This document shows positions 1 through 6,644 of a stretch of 39,905 nt of DNA, in pieces. Position 1 is the first letter of the stretch, and every line of letters begins with the position of its first letter. The position numbers and the translations under genes are program-made. The stretch spans positions 1-39,905 of IMG/VR virus record IMGVR_UViG_3300044691_000130, one strand, 5' to 3'. The stretch is from a virus. The notes under the pieces were generated by a model. The model was not told the DNA's origin and searched no databases. It saw only the letters and a list, made by a program, of their open reading frames with translations.

Positions 1-320
1 TTAGTTGCCTTTTTGCCGGACCCGCCGCAGTCGGGACATGGCGGCGTCTTGGTGGAATACTGGGTCCCGTCGTGATGATTTACGCCAGATTCGCCGCTGC
101 CTTCGCATAACTCACAGGCCGTTTCCGAAGCAGCCAAAGCATCCTCGGCGATGTCGTGGCACGACTTGCAATGCCGGCTGACGTAATCACAATCTTTGAT
201 CTCACGCAGCGCCGCTCGTGCGACCAGAAGTTCCGCCGCAATCTGCCCCGGCTCGCTGCGGATGTAGTCCGGGCCGCTCAGCCAGCGCAGGCGCTCGTCG
301 GATACGCGCTCAATCGCCAT
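1..320 (-). CDS. Partial zinc-knuckle protein, open at the left edge
   Basis: Leftward gene starting at ATG 320 and still open at base 1, so the C-terminus is missing. The start has a GAGG ribosome site 7 nt upstream and overlaps the stop of the preceding gene. The visible 106 residues hold a helical N-terminal half, a CKSC pair in the middle and two C-terminal knuckles, CELCEGSG and CPDCGGSG, like the CxxCxGxG repeats of DnaJ zinc-finger domains. No J domain is present. I infer a small zinc-binding early protein; its function is unknown. Confidence 0.75.
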   Translation of the reverse strand, partial: MAIERVSDERLRWLSGPDYIRSEPGQIAAELLVARAALREIKDCDYVSRHCKSCHDIAEDALAASETACELCEGSGESGVNHHDGTQYSTKTPPCPDCGGSGKKAT

Positions 321-714
321 TGGGGAACCTCAGGGTGTAGGGGTGGGTTTCCGTGGCTGTCAAAGTCGCGCGACTACCTTCCTCGGCAATGCGGCACGCT
401 TCGGCGGCGGTCTCGCGCTTCAATAACTTGAACGCCCAATGCAGATCGTGGAATGAATCGGCAGCCCGGAGCAGCGCCGCCTCGAGCGCCTTGATGCGAT
501 CTGCCGCAATACCGCCCACTGATTTTGTCAGCAGATCCGCATATAGCTTCTCCGCAGCGGCCAGCTCGGCGGCGAGGGCGTCATAGTCCTGAAGCAGCAA
601 ACCAATGTCCCGCTCGGCGTTCGCCCATGCGGGGTTTATCGTCGGGTCTGCGTGAGCACTCATCCACCGCGCACGGACGCCCTCGACGTGTTTTATTGTT
701 TCGACGCGGCTCAT
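310..714 (-). CDS. Hypothetical early protein, helical
   Basis: 134 aa from ATG 714, chosen over an upstream ATG at 744 because AGAGG lies 8 nt before it. The protein is mostly alpha-helical with Ala/Glu-rich heptad-like stretches in its middle third, suggesting a coiled coil. It has no cysteine motif and no membrane segment. It overlaps the downstream zinc-knuckle gene by 11 nt, so the two are probably cotranslated. I do not recognise the family. Confidence 0.7.
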   Translation of the reverse strand: MSRVETIKHVEGVRARWMSAHADPTINPAWANAERDIGLLLQDYDALAAELAAAEKLYADLLTKSVGGIAADRIKALEAALLRAADSFHDLHWAFKLLKRETAAEACRIAEEGSRATLTATETHPYTLRFPNGD

Positions 715-744
715 TTGCCAACCTCTCTTTGCAAAGAAGAACAT

Positions 745-1662
745 TCAGAAGGAGAGTTGCGCATCGGGCACCTTCCGCGAGGTCTTCGCGCTTCTGTTGT
801 ACTGCTCGAATGGCACATGGCTTTTGCCCGGTCGCGAGAGATGGCGTGCGACCCAGCGAGCCACATCCGTCAACCTCTGCTCGGTCCAGTCGTGCTTGAT
901 CCAATATTTGCGCTCAAGCGCATTGAGCTTCATCTGCCGTTGGCAGTACGGCTCGCCGCCCCATTCGTGGATCTCGCGGATGCGCTGCATGCAGGCGTCG
1001 AAGGGCTCGTTACCGATCATGCAATAGACCTGCATTTTGCGCGGGCCTACGCCGTTGGAACGCAGTACGGCCATCATCTTCCGCACCTCCTCGCGTTCCT
1101 TCAATTCGTCATAGCCGAAACGCCAGGGGCCACGCAGAATGCGGCTCCAGCGCTCGTAGGTGCCTTGATCAAAGGCGCGTGGGGCAAATCCAGAATTGGC
1201 ATCCTCAAGCACCACGCCGGCCGCGATGTAACGCTCGATGATGTGGGCCTGGTATTCGACGGGGAGCGCCGACAGGTTGTCATCGCAGAGTACCTGGCGC
1301 GGCACGAAATCCGGGATCAGCGTGAAGGTAGTCCCCCATAGCGCGGGGACGATGCAAAAGGAACAATCCTCCGGGCACCCACGGCTGGCGATCGTCGCTC
1401 GCGGGTTGTGGCGGATCACCGCATCCGGGATCGCGCCGTCCAGATCGGCTACGTCGGCCAGATAGTTGCGCGGTCGGAACGTGCCGGGTCCACCGGCGCG
1501 CACTCGATACCCCAGTGCTTTGTACCAGAGTGCTCGCGCGCGGGCATCGTTCAATCGCCAGGTAAATGCGACCGACAGGTAAGCCGTGTCGCCATCGACC
1601 CATTCGGCCAGGCCATCGACCCAGCCGATAGCGCGATCGGCAGATAGGTGCTTACCGGTCAT
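745..1662 (-). CDS. Radical SAM protein
   Basis: 305 aa from ATG 1662, which has AAAGG 6 nt upstream; the in-frame ATG at 1677 has no ribosome site. Cys96, Cys100 and Cys103 form the CX3CX2C triad that binds a [4Fe-4S] cluster in radical SAM enzymes, in the context RGCPEDCSFC. Residues 25-60 (hydrophobic strand, helix, then GYRVRAGGPG) resemble a shortened B12-binding-type Rossmann segment that precedes the radical SAM core in some families. Radical SAM enzymes cleave S-adenosylmethionine to start radical chemistry; the substrate here cannot be told. It overlaps the upstream zinc-protein gene by 11 nt, so it is an integral member of the leftward early operon. Confidence 0.85.
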   Translation of the reverse strand: MTGKHLSADRAIGWVDGLAEWVDGDTAYLSVAFTWRLNDARARALWYKALGYRVRAGGPGTFRPRNYLADVADLDGAIPDAVIRHNPRATIASRGCPEDCSFCIVPALWGTTFTLIPDFVPRQVLCDDNLSALPVEYQAHIIERYIAAGVVLEDANSGFAPRAFDQGTYERWSRILRGPWRFGYDELKEREEVRKMMAVLRSNGVGPRKMQVYCMIGNEPFDACMQRIREIHEWGGEPYCQRQMKLNALERKYWIKHDWTEQRLTDVARWVARHLSRPGKSHVPFEQYNRSAKTSRKVPDAQLSF

Positions 1663-1813
1663 CACAAGCCTTTGCATCGGAGTGCGGGCGCTGGCTTTCC
1701 ATACAACTAGGCGCAATGGCGTCTGGTCTCGGATTGGTGAGATGTGGGCGCATCGCGGACGGGCTGAAGGGAACCGTCTGTTTGCAGTACACGCAGGTAA
1801 ATTCTCTATCCAT
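1652..1813 (-). CDS. Small zinc-finger-like protein
   Basis: 53 aa from ATG 1813, with GAGG 6 nt upstream; a longer GTG start at 1846 is possible. Cys7 and Cys10 (CVYC), His24 and Cys37 could form a C2HC zinc site. The C-terminal tail is charged and probably disordered. It overlaps the radical SAM gene downstream by 11 nt. A small regulator or nucleic-acid-binding protein is an inference from the finger only. Confidence 0.6.
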   Translation of the reverse strand: MDREFTCVYCKQTVPFSPSAMRPHLTNPRPDAIAPSCMESQRPHSDAKACDDR

Positions 1814-1820
1814 TTCAGCC

Positions 1821-2036
1821 TCACTTTTTTTGGAGCGCCGAGCCACAGAACGGGCAGTGCGACGCCATCAGTCGCTTCGGCTTGCCGCGCTTTGAATCGT
1901 CCAACTTGCACGTATCGATGATCGGCGTTACTCCCATGTCGGTCAGTGAATAGGCGAAGTTGATCGTCGTGTTGTCTTTCGCCAGCACTTTATTGGCCTT
2001 GACGAAGCACGCGTGTTTTGAGGCGTCATTTTTCAT
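1821..2036 (-). CDS. Small protein with C-terminal zinc ribbon
   Basis: 71 aa; ATG 2036 overlaps the upstream stop as ATGA. The last residues contain HCPFCGSAL, half of a typical zinc ribbon. Other cysteines at about residues 9 and 42 could complete the site. Position and size match the small zinc proteins common in phage early operons. Specific function unknown. Confidence 0.65.
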   Translation of the reverse strand: MKNDASKHACFVKANKVLAKDNTTINFAYSLTDMGVTPIIDTCKLDDSKRGKPKRLMASHCPFCGSALQKK

Positions 2037-2401
2037 TTGGCTACTGCCTTTGCAGACTGAAAACATGCCTTCATCGCGGCATACGTTTTGAACGCAGGCT
2101 TGCGACTAGACCATTCGATGTCGCCGGCCTCGCTGATGAACAACGTTTCTAGCGCATCCCAAAGGCGCACAAGCGCCGCCCATTCAGGACTTAATGTTTG
2201 CATCTCGCTAAACCGTGCCTTCGTCTCAGGGGACGCAGCAAGCAGCTTAAGGCAGCGCTTCAGGTCGTCCGGGTCGTGCGGATGCGAATCGCCAAAGCTA
2301 TCGGCTGGCAATCCCCAGATGTGACAGACAATCGTTCTGCTGCTTATTCCGCGTTCCCCGCTTGTGAGCCAATTGACGACCGACAGGGGGACGTTATTCA
2401 C
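2033..2401 (-). CDS. Hypothetical early protein
   Basis: 122 aa from GTG 2401. The start sits in the junction CAGGTGTCAAAAGTGA and overlaps the previous stop as GTGA, which decides against the longer upstream reading. The N-terminal third (about residues 5-28) could be a small helix-turn-helix; the rest is helical and contains an acidic HPHDPDDL stretch near residue 40. I do not recognise the family and make no functional claim. Confidence 0.65.
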   Translation of the reverse strand: MNNVPLSVVNWLTSGERGISSRTIVCHIWGLPADSFGDSHPHDPDDLKRCLKLLAASPETKARFSEMQTLSPEWAALVRLWDALETLFISEAGDIEWSSRKPAFKTYAAMKACFQSAKAVAK

Positions 2402-2565
2402 TTTTGACACCTGGTTTTCCCAATGGACTGCGCTTTCAGTACCCACACGACGCCGCTGTGGCGCTCCCAAGTGGGCAAATGTTCTCTCCACTTGCCGCGC
2501 ACAATGATCTGCTGTTCCCTTTGCGGATCGGTGATTGGCGTCCAGACTGGCTTGGGCTCTAGCAT
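2398..2565 (-). CDS. Hypothetical small protein
   Basis: 55 aa from ATG 2565, overlapping the end of the Ref-like nuclease gene. Basic and tryptophan-rich (five Trp), with a predicted strand pattern around VRGKWREHLPTWERH. Its last codons form the junction CAGGTGTCAAAAGTGA shared with other gene boundaries in this genome. No known domain is visible. Confidence 0.6.
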   Translation of the reverse strand: MLEPKPVWTPITDPQREQQIIVRGKWREHLPTWERHSGVVWVLKAQSIGKTRCQK

Positions 2566-2891
2566 TTTATTTTCTCGTTTACCAGCGCAAGCAACGCCCG
2601 CTGACTGCCGTATCGATGCGTGAATTCTTTGCCATGCCAGTGCATGGAGGGGCCGCGAGTGGAGTGCATATAAGCCACGGTGAAGTCCGTTGGCGGCTCG
2701 CCGCGGTGATGCCAAGGACACAGAGGCAGCGTCGCTTGATTGCCGCCTGAGTGCTTCCTATAACCTTTATCGACTAGGTGGTGCATGTCAGGAGGCACGC
2801 CTAAATAGCCATCCAAATGGCAGGCAATGCAACCGAGATTGCGTAATGCGTCATAGCGCCTCTGATCGCGGGATTGGCCGGTGCGGATCAA
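2559..2891 (-). CDS. Ref-like HNH nuclease (RecA-dependent nuclease family)
   Basis: 110 aa starting at TTG 2891, which overlaps the preceding stop and has AGGGG 8 nt upstream. Cys21/Cys24 (CIAC), the His37-His38 pair in DMHHL and Cys58/His61/His62 (LCPWHH) give the zinc-stabilised HNH arrangement seen in the small phage relatives of P1 Ref. P1 Ref is a RecA-dependent DNA endonuclease that stimulates recombination. Its place two genes after the Erf-like annealing protein fits a recombination cassette. Family assignment is by motif spacing, not alignment. Confidence 0.75.
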   Translation of the reverse strand: MIRTGQSRDQRRYDALRNLGCIACHLDGYLGVPPDMHHLVDKGYRKHSGGNQATLPLCPWHHRGEPPTDFTVAYMHSTRGPSMHWHGKEFTHRYGSQRALLALVNEKIKC

Positions 2892-3223
2892 GTTACCAAC
2901 CCCTTCGTTCTCGCACTCGACATCGAGCGCCAGACATCCACGATCAGCACTTCGCGCGAGCGCTCGTTCTTCATCGTCTCGTGCTTGGCAAGCGCCGCGA
3001 AGTATTTTTCCATCGCAGCGGCGTACTCAAGATGCGTGCCTGAGATGGCGTTGCGTTCTGCTACCGAACCCTCACTGCGCAGAAACACCGCATCCTTGAC
3101 GGCCTTCGCGCGGTACTCGGCGCGCTCCACTTCCGCGTGCAGGTCGGCTACCTCGCCGTCAGTCTTGGCGAGTTTTGCGAGGGCGTCCTCTAGCCGCTCC
3201 GTCGTGATAAGCATTTCAGCCAT
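2888..3223 (-). CDS. Hypothetical coiled-coil protein between Erf and Ref genes
   Basis: 111 aa; ATG 3223 overlaps the Erf stop as TGATG. Heptads of Ala, Leu and Val with alternating charges across residues 8-45 predict a coiled coil; a second helix lies at about 65-90. It sits between two recombination genes with tight overlaps on both sides, so a recombination accessory role is a guess from context. No recognisable domain. Confidence 0.7.
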   Translation of the reverse strand: MAEMLITTERLEDALAKLAKTDGEVADLHAEVERAEYRAKAVKDAVFLRSEGSVAERNAISGTHLEYAAAMEKYFAALAKHETMKNERSREVLIVDVWRSMSSARTKGLVT

Positions 3224-3915
3224 CAGAAGTTGCGCTTCGCGTTTGCAACCGACGCATCGGCCTTCTGCGCCGACTTGGCGAGCGAGACGTAGGTTTTCCA
3301 GGCAGAGCGCTCTTTCGCCGTAAGCTGGTCACTGGCGGCGATGTAGAGGTCAGGATCACGGTTCAGCACGTCGTGCTTATCGAGGATCTTGAGGCTCTTT
3401 ATGTGCTCCTCAAAGTCAGCGTTCAGCAGGTCCCGCATGGCCGCTGCATTGGTAAAAGCCACATCGTGCGGGACCTGCTTACCCATATCGCCCTTCGGGC
3501 TGTGGATCTCGCTTACCGTAGTCGGCCGGCCGCTCGCGGCGTTACCATCATCATCGACCTGGGCAATCCCGACTATCGCGGTCAACGCATACCGGCGCGC
3601 ATAGGTCAGGGCTGATCCCATCGCTTGCGGCGTGTCGTCTTTAGGGTTCACGCCCAAGGTCGAACGCATCCATTGGCCCGAGCCATGAGCCAGAGTAGTC
3701 GTCAACACTAGACCATGCTCCGTCGTCTCCGCTGCCTGGAATACCGCTAGGCTGTTCTTCGATAGCGGACCCCGGCATGCGTCCCAACAGCTCGCGAGAT
3801 CCGCGTACTTGCTTTTGAAAAACGGGTTTGCCGATTCTTTCAAGGCGCCGGTAATCTCGCCCTGCGCCTTCGCTAAGGCGGTCGTCAATTCGTTGATTGT
3901 GTCGCTCGTCAGCAC
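3223..3915 (-). CDS. erf: Erf-family single-strand annealing protein
   Basis: 230 aa from GTG 3915, preceded by AGAGGAG. The region from residue 28 (NPFFKSKYADL) through TPQAMGSALTYARRYAL near 95-110 and GIAQVDDDGN just after carries the conserved block of the ERF family, named from P22 Erf. These proteins bind single-stranded DNA and anneal complementary strands during phage recombination and circularisation. The C-terminal third is less conserved and helical, as in relatives. P22 Erf is slightly shorter (about 204 aa). The gene lies in the leftward early operon, as recombination genes do in lambdoid phages. Confidence 0.9.
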   Translation of the reverse strand: MLTSDTINELTTALAKAQGEITGALKESANPFFKSKYADLASCWDACRGPLSKNSLAVFQAAETTEHGLVLTTTLAHGSGQWMRSTLGVNPKDDTPQAMGSALTYARRYALTAIVGIAQVDDDGNAASGRPTTVSEIHSPKGDMGKQVPHDVAFTNAAAMRDLLNADFEEHIKSLKILDKHDVLNRDPDLYIAASDQLTAKERSAWKTYVSLAKSAQKADASVANAKRNF

Positions 3916-3960
3916 GTCGTCTCTCCTCTAATTCAAGTTGGTACCATTCGGAATCGTCGC

Positions 3961-4185
3961 TCATCGAACTAGGTGCCCACGCCCGGCGTCTCTAAGCTCC
4001 TGGTCGGCCTTACTCGTATCCGGTGGGCCATCCTCCATCAGTCGTTGTTGCTGCCTGTCATACGCAGCCTCATCGTGCTTATCGCGGCACGATTTGCACA
4101 CCACTTCGTCGTAGTCTGTGTCTAGGCTTTCCGGGTCTATGGCGGTAAAGACTTGCTTACCGCATTTGTCGCAGTGAGCAATCAT
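3961..4185 (-). CDS. Small zinc-ribbon protein
   Basis: 74 aa from ATG 4185, overlapping the upstream stop as ATGA. CDKC at residues 5-8 and CKSC near residue 33 form a four-cysteine zinc ribbon resembling the DksA/TraR tail. A charged helical tail follows (DKHDEAAYDRQQQRLMED). The long N-terminal coiled coil of DksA is absent, so it is not a full DksA homologue. Role unknown. Confidence 0.7.
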   Translation of the reverse strand: MIAHCDKCGKQVFTAIDPESLDTDYDEVVCKSCRDKHDEAAYDRQQQRLMEDGPPDTSKADQELRDAGRGHLVR

Positions 4186-4352
4186 TCCGCGCACCTGCGA
4201 TGTATCGCCGGTACCAGATCGCGCTTGAACGGCAGCTTGGAGCGCTGCAATTGCGCCTGCAAAGCGGCGATCTGCGCATCTTTGCGCGCGTTGTCAGCTT
4301 TGAGCGCGGCGATGGTGATGGAAGCTTCTAGTAGCTTTTCCATATCGGTCAT
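4182..4352 (-). CDS. Short leucine-rich coiled-coil protein
   Basis: 56 aa from ATG 4352, which overlaps the previous stop as ATGA and has AAGGAG upstream. Residues 3-38 are a continuous amphipathic helix with repeated [19 protein letters not shown] heptads, followed by a basic tail. Likely an oligomeric helical protein; function unknown. Confidence 0.65.
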   Translation of the reverse strand: MTDMEKLLEASITIAALKADNARKDAQIAALQAQLQRSKLPFKRDLVPAIHRRCAE

Positions 4353-4921
4353 GCCGCTTGCTCCTTTGCGACCGCGGGCGTCCACAGCTTCGCGTGCAGC
4401 TCGATCATCTGCGCGGCTAGTTCGTATTCCTCGAAGTGCAGGCCGATAGGACCGTGGGTGTCTTTGACGGCTGCGCGGAACTCATCCAGCGTGCCCTCAA
4501 AGCAGCCTGCTTTGACGTACACACCTTTATCGGTGAGCCACGCCATCAGCGTGTCGGCGCGCGAGCCCAAAGGACCGAGCTGCAATAGCGGACGATCGCC
4601 AACCAATCTCTTATCGCCCAGGTTCGCACCGCGCAGGTTCGCACCGCGCAGGTCCGCACCGTACAGGTTCGCACCGCGCAGGTTCGCACCGCGCAGGTCC
4701 GCACCGTACAGGTTCGCACCGTGCAGGTTCGCACCGTGCAGGTTCGCACCGTACAGGTTCGCACCGCGCAGGTCCGCACCGCGCAGGTCCGCACCGCGCA
4801 GGTCCGCACCGCGCAGGTCCGCACCGCTTTTTACGGACGCCTCGACGCACAGTTTGAGAGAGTCAGTTTCGAGTGAGAAAATGACATGCGCGTCGTATTG
4901 GCACTTGATCTCAAATTTCAT
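4349..4921 (-). CDS. Pentapeptide-repeat protein
   Basis: 190 aa. Residues 32-102 carry fourteen tandem five-residue units of the form A(D/N)LxG, which fold into a right-handed quadrilateral beta helix in this family. A 31-residue alpha/beta cap precedes the repeats. About 88 residues of non-repeat sequence follow, with a charged region and a final amphipathic helix. Some members (Qnr, MfpA) mimic DNA and protect gyrase; most have no known activity. The fourteen units are shorter than Qnr, so a gyrase role is unproven. It lies in an overlapping chain of small early genes. Confidence 0.9.
   Translation of the reverse strand: MKFEIKCQYDAHVIFSLETDSLKLCVEASVKSGADLRGADLRGADLRGADLRGANLYGANLHGANLHGANLYGADLRGANLRGANLYGADLRGANLRGANLGDKRLVGDRPLLQLGPLGSRADTLMAWLTDKGVYVKAGCFEGTLDEFRAAVKDTHGPIGLHFEEYELAAQMIELHAKLWTPAVAKEQAA
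4620..4835. repeat. 15-bp tandem repeats coding the pentapeptides
   Basis: Fourteen head-to-tail 15-bp units, of the type caggttcgcaccgcg on the + strand. They differ mainly at three or four positions, which switch D/N and R/Y/H in the product. Near identity between units suggests recent expansion and a site prone to gain or loss of copies. They are in frame with the gene at 4349-4921. Confidence 0.95.
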
Positions 4922-5076
4922 CGCTGTGTTCCCTGTTGGTTACGCTTACGGGTTAGCTGCTCAAGCGTGTGATCGTAGGCAATCCAAAAAATCTGCCAAA
5001 TGGCCCACGCGAGGAATGCGCTAGCAGCTATCGCGCACATAGCGGTGAACCATATCTCGAATTGAAGTGCGTTCAT
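4918..5076 (-). CDS. Small single-span membrane protein
   Basis: 52 aa from ATG 5076, with ATGA overlaps at both ends. Residues 6-32 are hydrophobic with several Trp and Phe ([14 protein letters not shown]), one membrane span, followed by a basic tail (LTRKRNQQ). Tight coupling to its neighbours and typical membrane composition support a real gene. Could act on the host envelope early in infection; that is inference. Confidence 0.65.
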   Translation of the reverse strand: MNALQFEIWFTAMCAIAASAFLAWAIWQIFWIAYDHTLEQLTRKRNQQGTQR

Positions 5077-5255
5077 TTGCCCAGCGCCTGCAGGCCGTTC
5101 TTGACCGCTGTTTCGGCAACGATCTTTCGCGCTTCGGCCATCGCTTCTCTATAGCCAAGTGCGTACCCAGCGTCGTGACCGGCTTTGAAGATCTTCGCGT
5201 TCTCTTCGGTGAGGGATCTCACCATTGAGGCGAGGTTGTCAGCGAAAGCGTTCAT
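5073..5255 (-). CDS. Hypothetical small protein
   Basis: 60 aa from ATG 5255, overlapping both neighbours as ATGA. Helical throughout, with Ala- and Glu-rich segments and a GHDAGYALGYREA turn in the middle. No recognisable motif. Confidence 0.6.
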   Translation of the reverse strand: MNAFADNLASMVRSLTEENAKIFKAGHDAGYALGYREAMAEARKIVAETAVKNGLQALGK

Positions 5256-5416
5256 GACGACATCACGCGATCGAGCCAGTGAGCATCCATCCGCACGCGA
5301 GCCTGATCGAGCATCGCATCGTCGCGCTGCAGGTCTGCGTCGTACTCGATACGCGCATCCTCGTCTGTGGATTCGTCTTCGCCTTCGATGACTTCGATTG
5401 CTGTGTGCGGCGTCAT
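5252..5416 (-). CDS. Small acidic protein
   Basis: 54 aa from ATG 5416, overlapping the homing endonuclease stop as ATGA, with GGAG 9 nt upstream. About a third of its residues are Asp or Glu, concentrated in EGEDESTDEDARIEYDADL, while the C-terminus is amphipathic. Such acidity is seen in phage DNA-mimic inhibitors, but composition alone cannot assign that role. Confidence 0.6.
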   Translation of the reverse strand: MTPHTAIEVIEGEDESTDEDARIEYDADLQRDDAMLDQARVRMDAHWLDRVMSS

Positions 5417-5982
5417 GATAGTTTTCTCCGTGGGCGCAGACTGGGAGTCATTACTGCGCGTTCTGCGCTGTAGCCTTTTGCAAGGCGGAAGTGGATTGTG
5501 TTGTCGCAAAGGCCGACTTCCCGGGACCATTCCATGACCGACATCGTTCTAGATCCGACGGTCAGTAACTTATTCGAGCGCCTGTTGTTGCATTGCTCTC
5601 GGCAAGTCGCCCAGCGACAATTTGAAGGCTCGTAATTACCACTGTTGTCGACGCGATCTAGGGATAACCCATGGGGACGATCGCCCATATCGGCGAGAAA
5701 GTTATTGAAATCACTCCAACGCTCGCAGATCGAGATGCCGCGGCCTCCGTAATTAAGGTAAAATTTACTGGTCTTTCGATTACATCGATCCCGCATGGAT
5801 ACCCAAGCCTGATATGCGCCAGTCGTTCTGCCATTGGCTGCGTGACCATGCTTTGTTTGGAAGTCAATACACTTCTTCGTGGTCAAAGCCCTCTCTAGGG
5901 TCCAGCCATTAGAGATGCGAGTGCGTAGAGCGCTCGACGTAATGCCCAGAGATGCGGCGGTCTTAGCCCACTTCATCTTCAT
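5413..5982 (-). CDS. HNH homing endonuclease, free-standing
   Basis: 189 aa from ATG 5982, overlapping the 33-aa gene's stop as ATGA. Residues 56-136 hold the phage HNH pattern: AYQAWVSMRDRC, then NYGGRGISICERW, then LDRVDNSGNYEPSNCRWAT. This is the H-N-H family often coupled to AP2 or NUMOD DNA-binding modules. The flanking segments (residues 5-35 and 140-175) look like small helix-turn-helix repeats for site recognition. Such enzymes cut related genomes and spread by homing. It occupies the second position of the early operon. Confidence 0.85.
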   Translation of the reverse strand: MKMKWAKTAASLGITSSALRTRISNGWTLERALTTKKCIDFQTKHGHAANGRTTGAYQAWVSMRDRCNRKTSKFYLNYGGRGISICERWSDFNNFLADMGDRPHGLSLDRVDNSGNYEPSNCRWATCREQCNNRRSNKLLTVGSRTMSVMEWSREVGLCDNTIHFRLAKGYSAERAVMTPSLRPRRKLS

Positions 5983-6080
5983 TCGATGAACGCCAAAGCC
6001 CGCGCCAAAGAATCGAAAGACATTACCGGCGCGCCTGATACGTAGACGACCCAGTACTTACCTAATTTGCGGATGGACAT
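5979..6080 (-). CDS. 33-aa first gene of the leftward operon
   Basis: ATG 6080 has GGGAG 7 nt upstream and the stop overlaps the next gene as ATGA. The peptide is basic at the start (MSIRKLGKYWVVYV) with two beta strands and a terminal helix. It lies about 25 nt after the predicted transcription start, so it could be a leader or an early regulator in the position of lambda N. No N-like arginine-rich motif is seen. Confidence 0.6.
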   Translation of the reverse strand: MSIRKLGKYWVVYVSGAPVMSFDSLARALAFIE

Positions 6081-6101
6081 TTGCTCGCTCCCTGTGGCTT
6101 A

Positions 6102-6115
6102 GGTAAGACTTTACC
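6102..6115. promoter_or_regulatory. Operator OL1 (GGTAA-4-TTACC)
   Basis: Perfect 5+4+5 palindrome GGTAAGACTTTACC covering the -10 box of the leftward promoter. On the minus strand, GGTAAAGTCTTACCTAAG matches the rightward operator at 6619 in 17 of 18 positions, strong evidence for one repressor or Cro site at both control regions. Confidence 0.8.
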
Positions 6116-6136
6116 GTCACCAATCGAGCAATGCAA
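6108..6136 (-). promoter_or_regulatory. Leftward early promoter (PL)
   Basis: On the minus strand, TTGCAT (6136-6131), a 17-nt spacer and TAAAGT (6113-6108) make a sigma70-type promoter. The -10 lies within operator OL1 and the -35 touches OL2, so a bound repressor would block it. The first gene starts at 6080. Confidence 0.65.
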
Positions 6137-6149
6137 GTAAAACTTTACC
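6136..6149. promoter_or_regulatory. Operator OL2
   Basis: AGTAAAACTTTACC, one mismatch from the GGTAA-4-TTACC palindrome, adjoining the PL -35 box. A weaker half site, GGTAAGAGTGTTTCC, begins at 6157. Confidence 0.7.
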
Positions 6150-6187
6150 GCGTAGGGGTAAGAGTGTTTCCGACCGAAGTTATTACG

Positions 6188-6535
6188 TCAAATTATTGGG
6201 GATCGGCCAGCCTGGAATTCAAGGTCGGCCACCCGGGCGACTGCTTTACGTGCGCTCCGGGTTAATTTGGCTGCCGTCTCCACCAGGCGGGGGAAAGTAT
6301 CGTCATGGGCAGCATCGGCGGGGAATTCTGGTAGCCAGAGCTGCCAGACCTCTATCTCGAGAGCTTCGGCGATCTTAGTCAGGACGTCAGACTGGGTCGC
6401 GTGGCGGCCATTGAGGACGTTATTGAGGGTTTTGGTGGCAACGCCTGCCTTCTTTGCCAGAACCGCCGTCGACATGCCTCTGTCCTTCATGTGGGTGTCC
6501 ACATTGCGGCCAAATATTTTCAGCTGTTCGTTCAT
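6188..6535 (-). CDS. XRE-type phage repressor (CI-like)
   Basis: 115 aa from ATG 6535; a longer reading from ATG 6592 adds 19 residues. Residues 3-62 form a Cro/C1-type helix-turn-helix: GMSTAVLAKKAGVATKTLNNVL is the classic scaffold and recognition pair. The C-terminal part is short and helical and lacks the LexA/CI Ser-Lys autocleavage domain, so RecA-triggered self-cleavage is unlikely. The gene lies between left and right operator copies and is transcribed leftward, as cI is in lambdoid phages. It probably represses both early promoters and may act with an unlinked antirepressor. Confidence 0.85.
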   Translation of the reverse strand: MNEQLKIFGRNVDTHMKDRGMSTAVLAKKAGVATKTLNNVLNGRHATQSDVLTKIAEALEIEVWQLWLPEFPADAAHDDTFPRLVETAAKLTRSARKAVARVADLEFQAGRSPII

Positions 6536-6543
6536 GACGAACA

Positions 6544-6557
6544 AGGAAGATATTACC
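6544..6557. promoter_or_regulatory. Possible operator near the repressor start
   Basis: AGGAAGATATTACC keeps one perfect half (TTACC) and part of the other (GGAA). It lies just upstream of the repressor ATG at 6535, suggesting autoregulation. If translation starts at 6592 this site would be inside the gene. Confidence 0.45.
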
Positions 6558-6618
6558 TCTCTGCGGAAAAGAGTTGCCGCTTGAGGGGTCATTTTCTACA
6601 GCCCAGGGATTGCATCTC

Positions 6619-6632
6619 GGTAAAGTGTTACC
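6619..6632. promoter_or_regulatory. Operator OR (GGTAAAGTGTTACC)
   Basis: Perfect 5+4+5 palindrome 13 nt before the cro-like start. It contains the same TAAAGT hexamer in the same place as the PL -10, but no good rightward -35 lies 16-18 nt upstream. On the other strand TTTACC (6624-6619), an 18-nt spacer and TGTAGA could drive the repressor gene. Confidence 0.75.
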
Positions 6633-6644
6633 TAAGATGCGCCA

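Noticed and set aside
652-1341. 229-aa + strand ORF
   Set aside because: Antisense to the radical SAM gene, whose cysteine motif and operon overlaps identify the true strand.
3641-3964. 107-aa minus ORF overlapping the Erf gene start, with an ATGA junction
   Set aside because: Most of it lies over conserved Erf sequence and the later part looks like a shadow frame; only its first 15 codons are free.
4620-4835. CRISPR-like array
   Set aside because: Units are contiguous 15-bp in-frame codons with no unique spacers.
4546-4850. Two minus-strand ORFs with tandem RTCAV or RCGPA repeats overlapping the pentapeptide gene
   Set aside because: They are other-frame readings of the same 15-bp repeats; the A(D/N)LxG frame has a start, overlaps and non-repeat domains.
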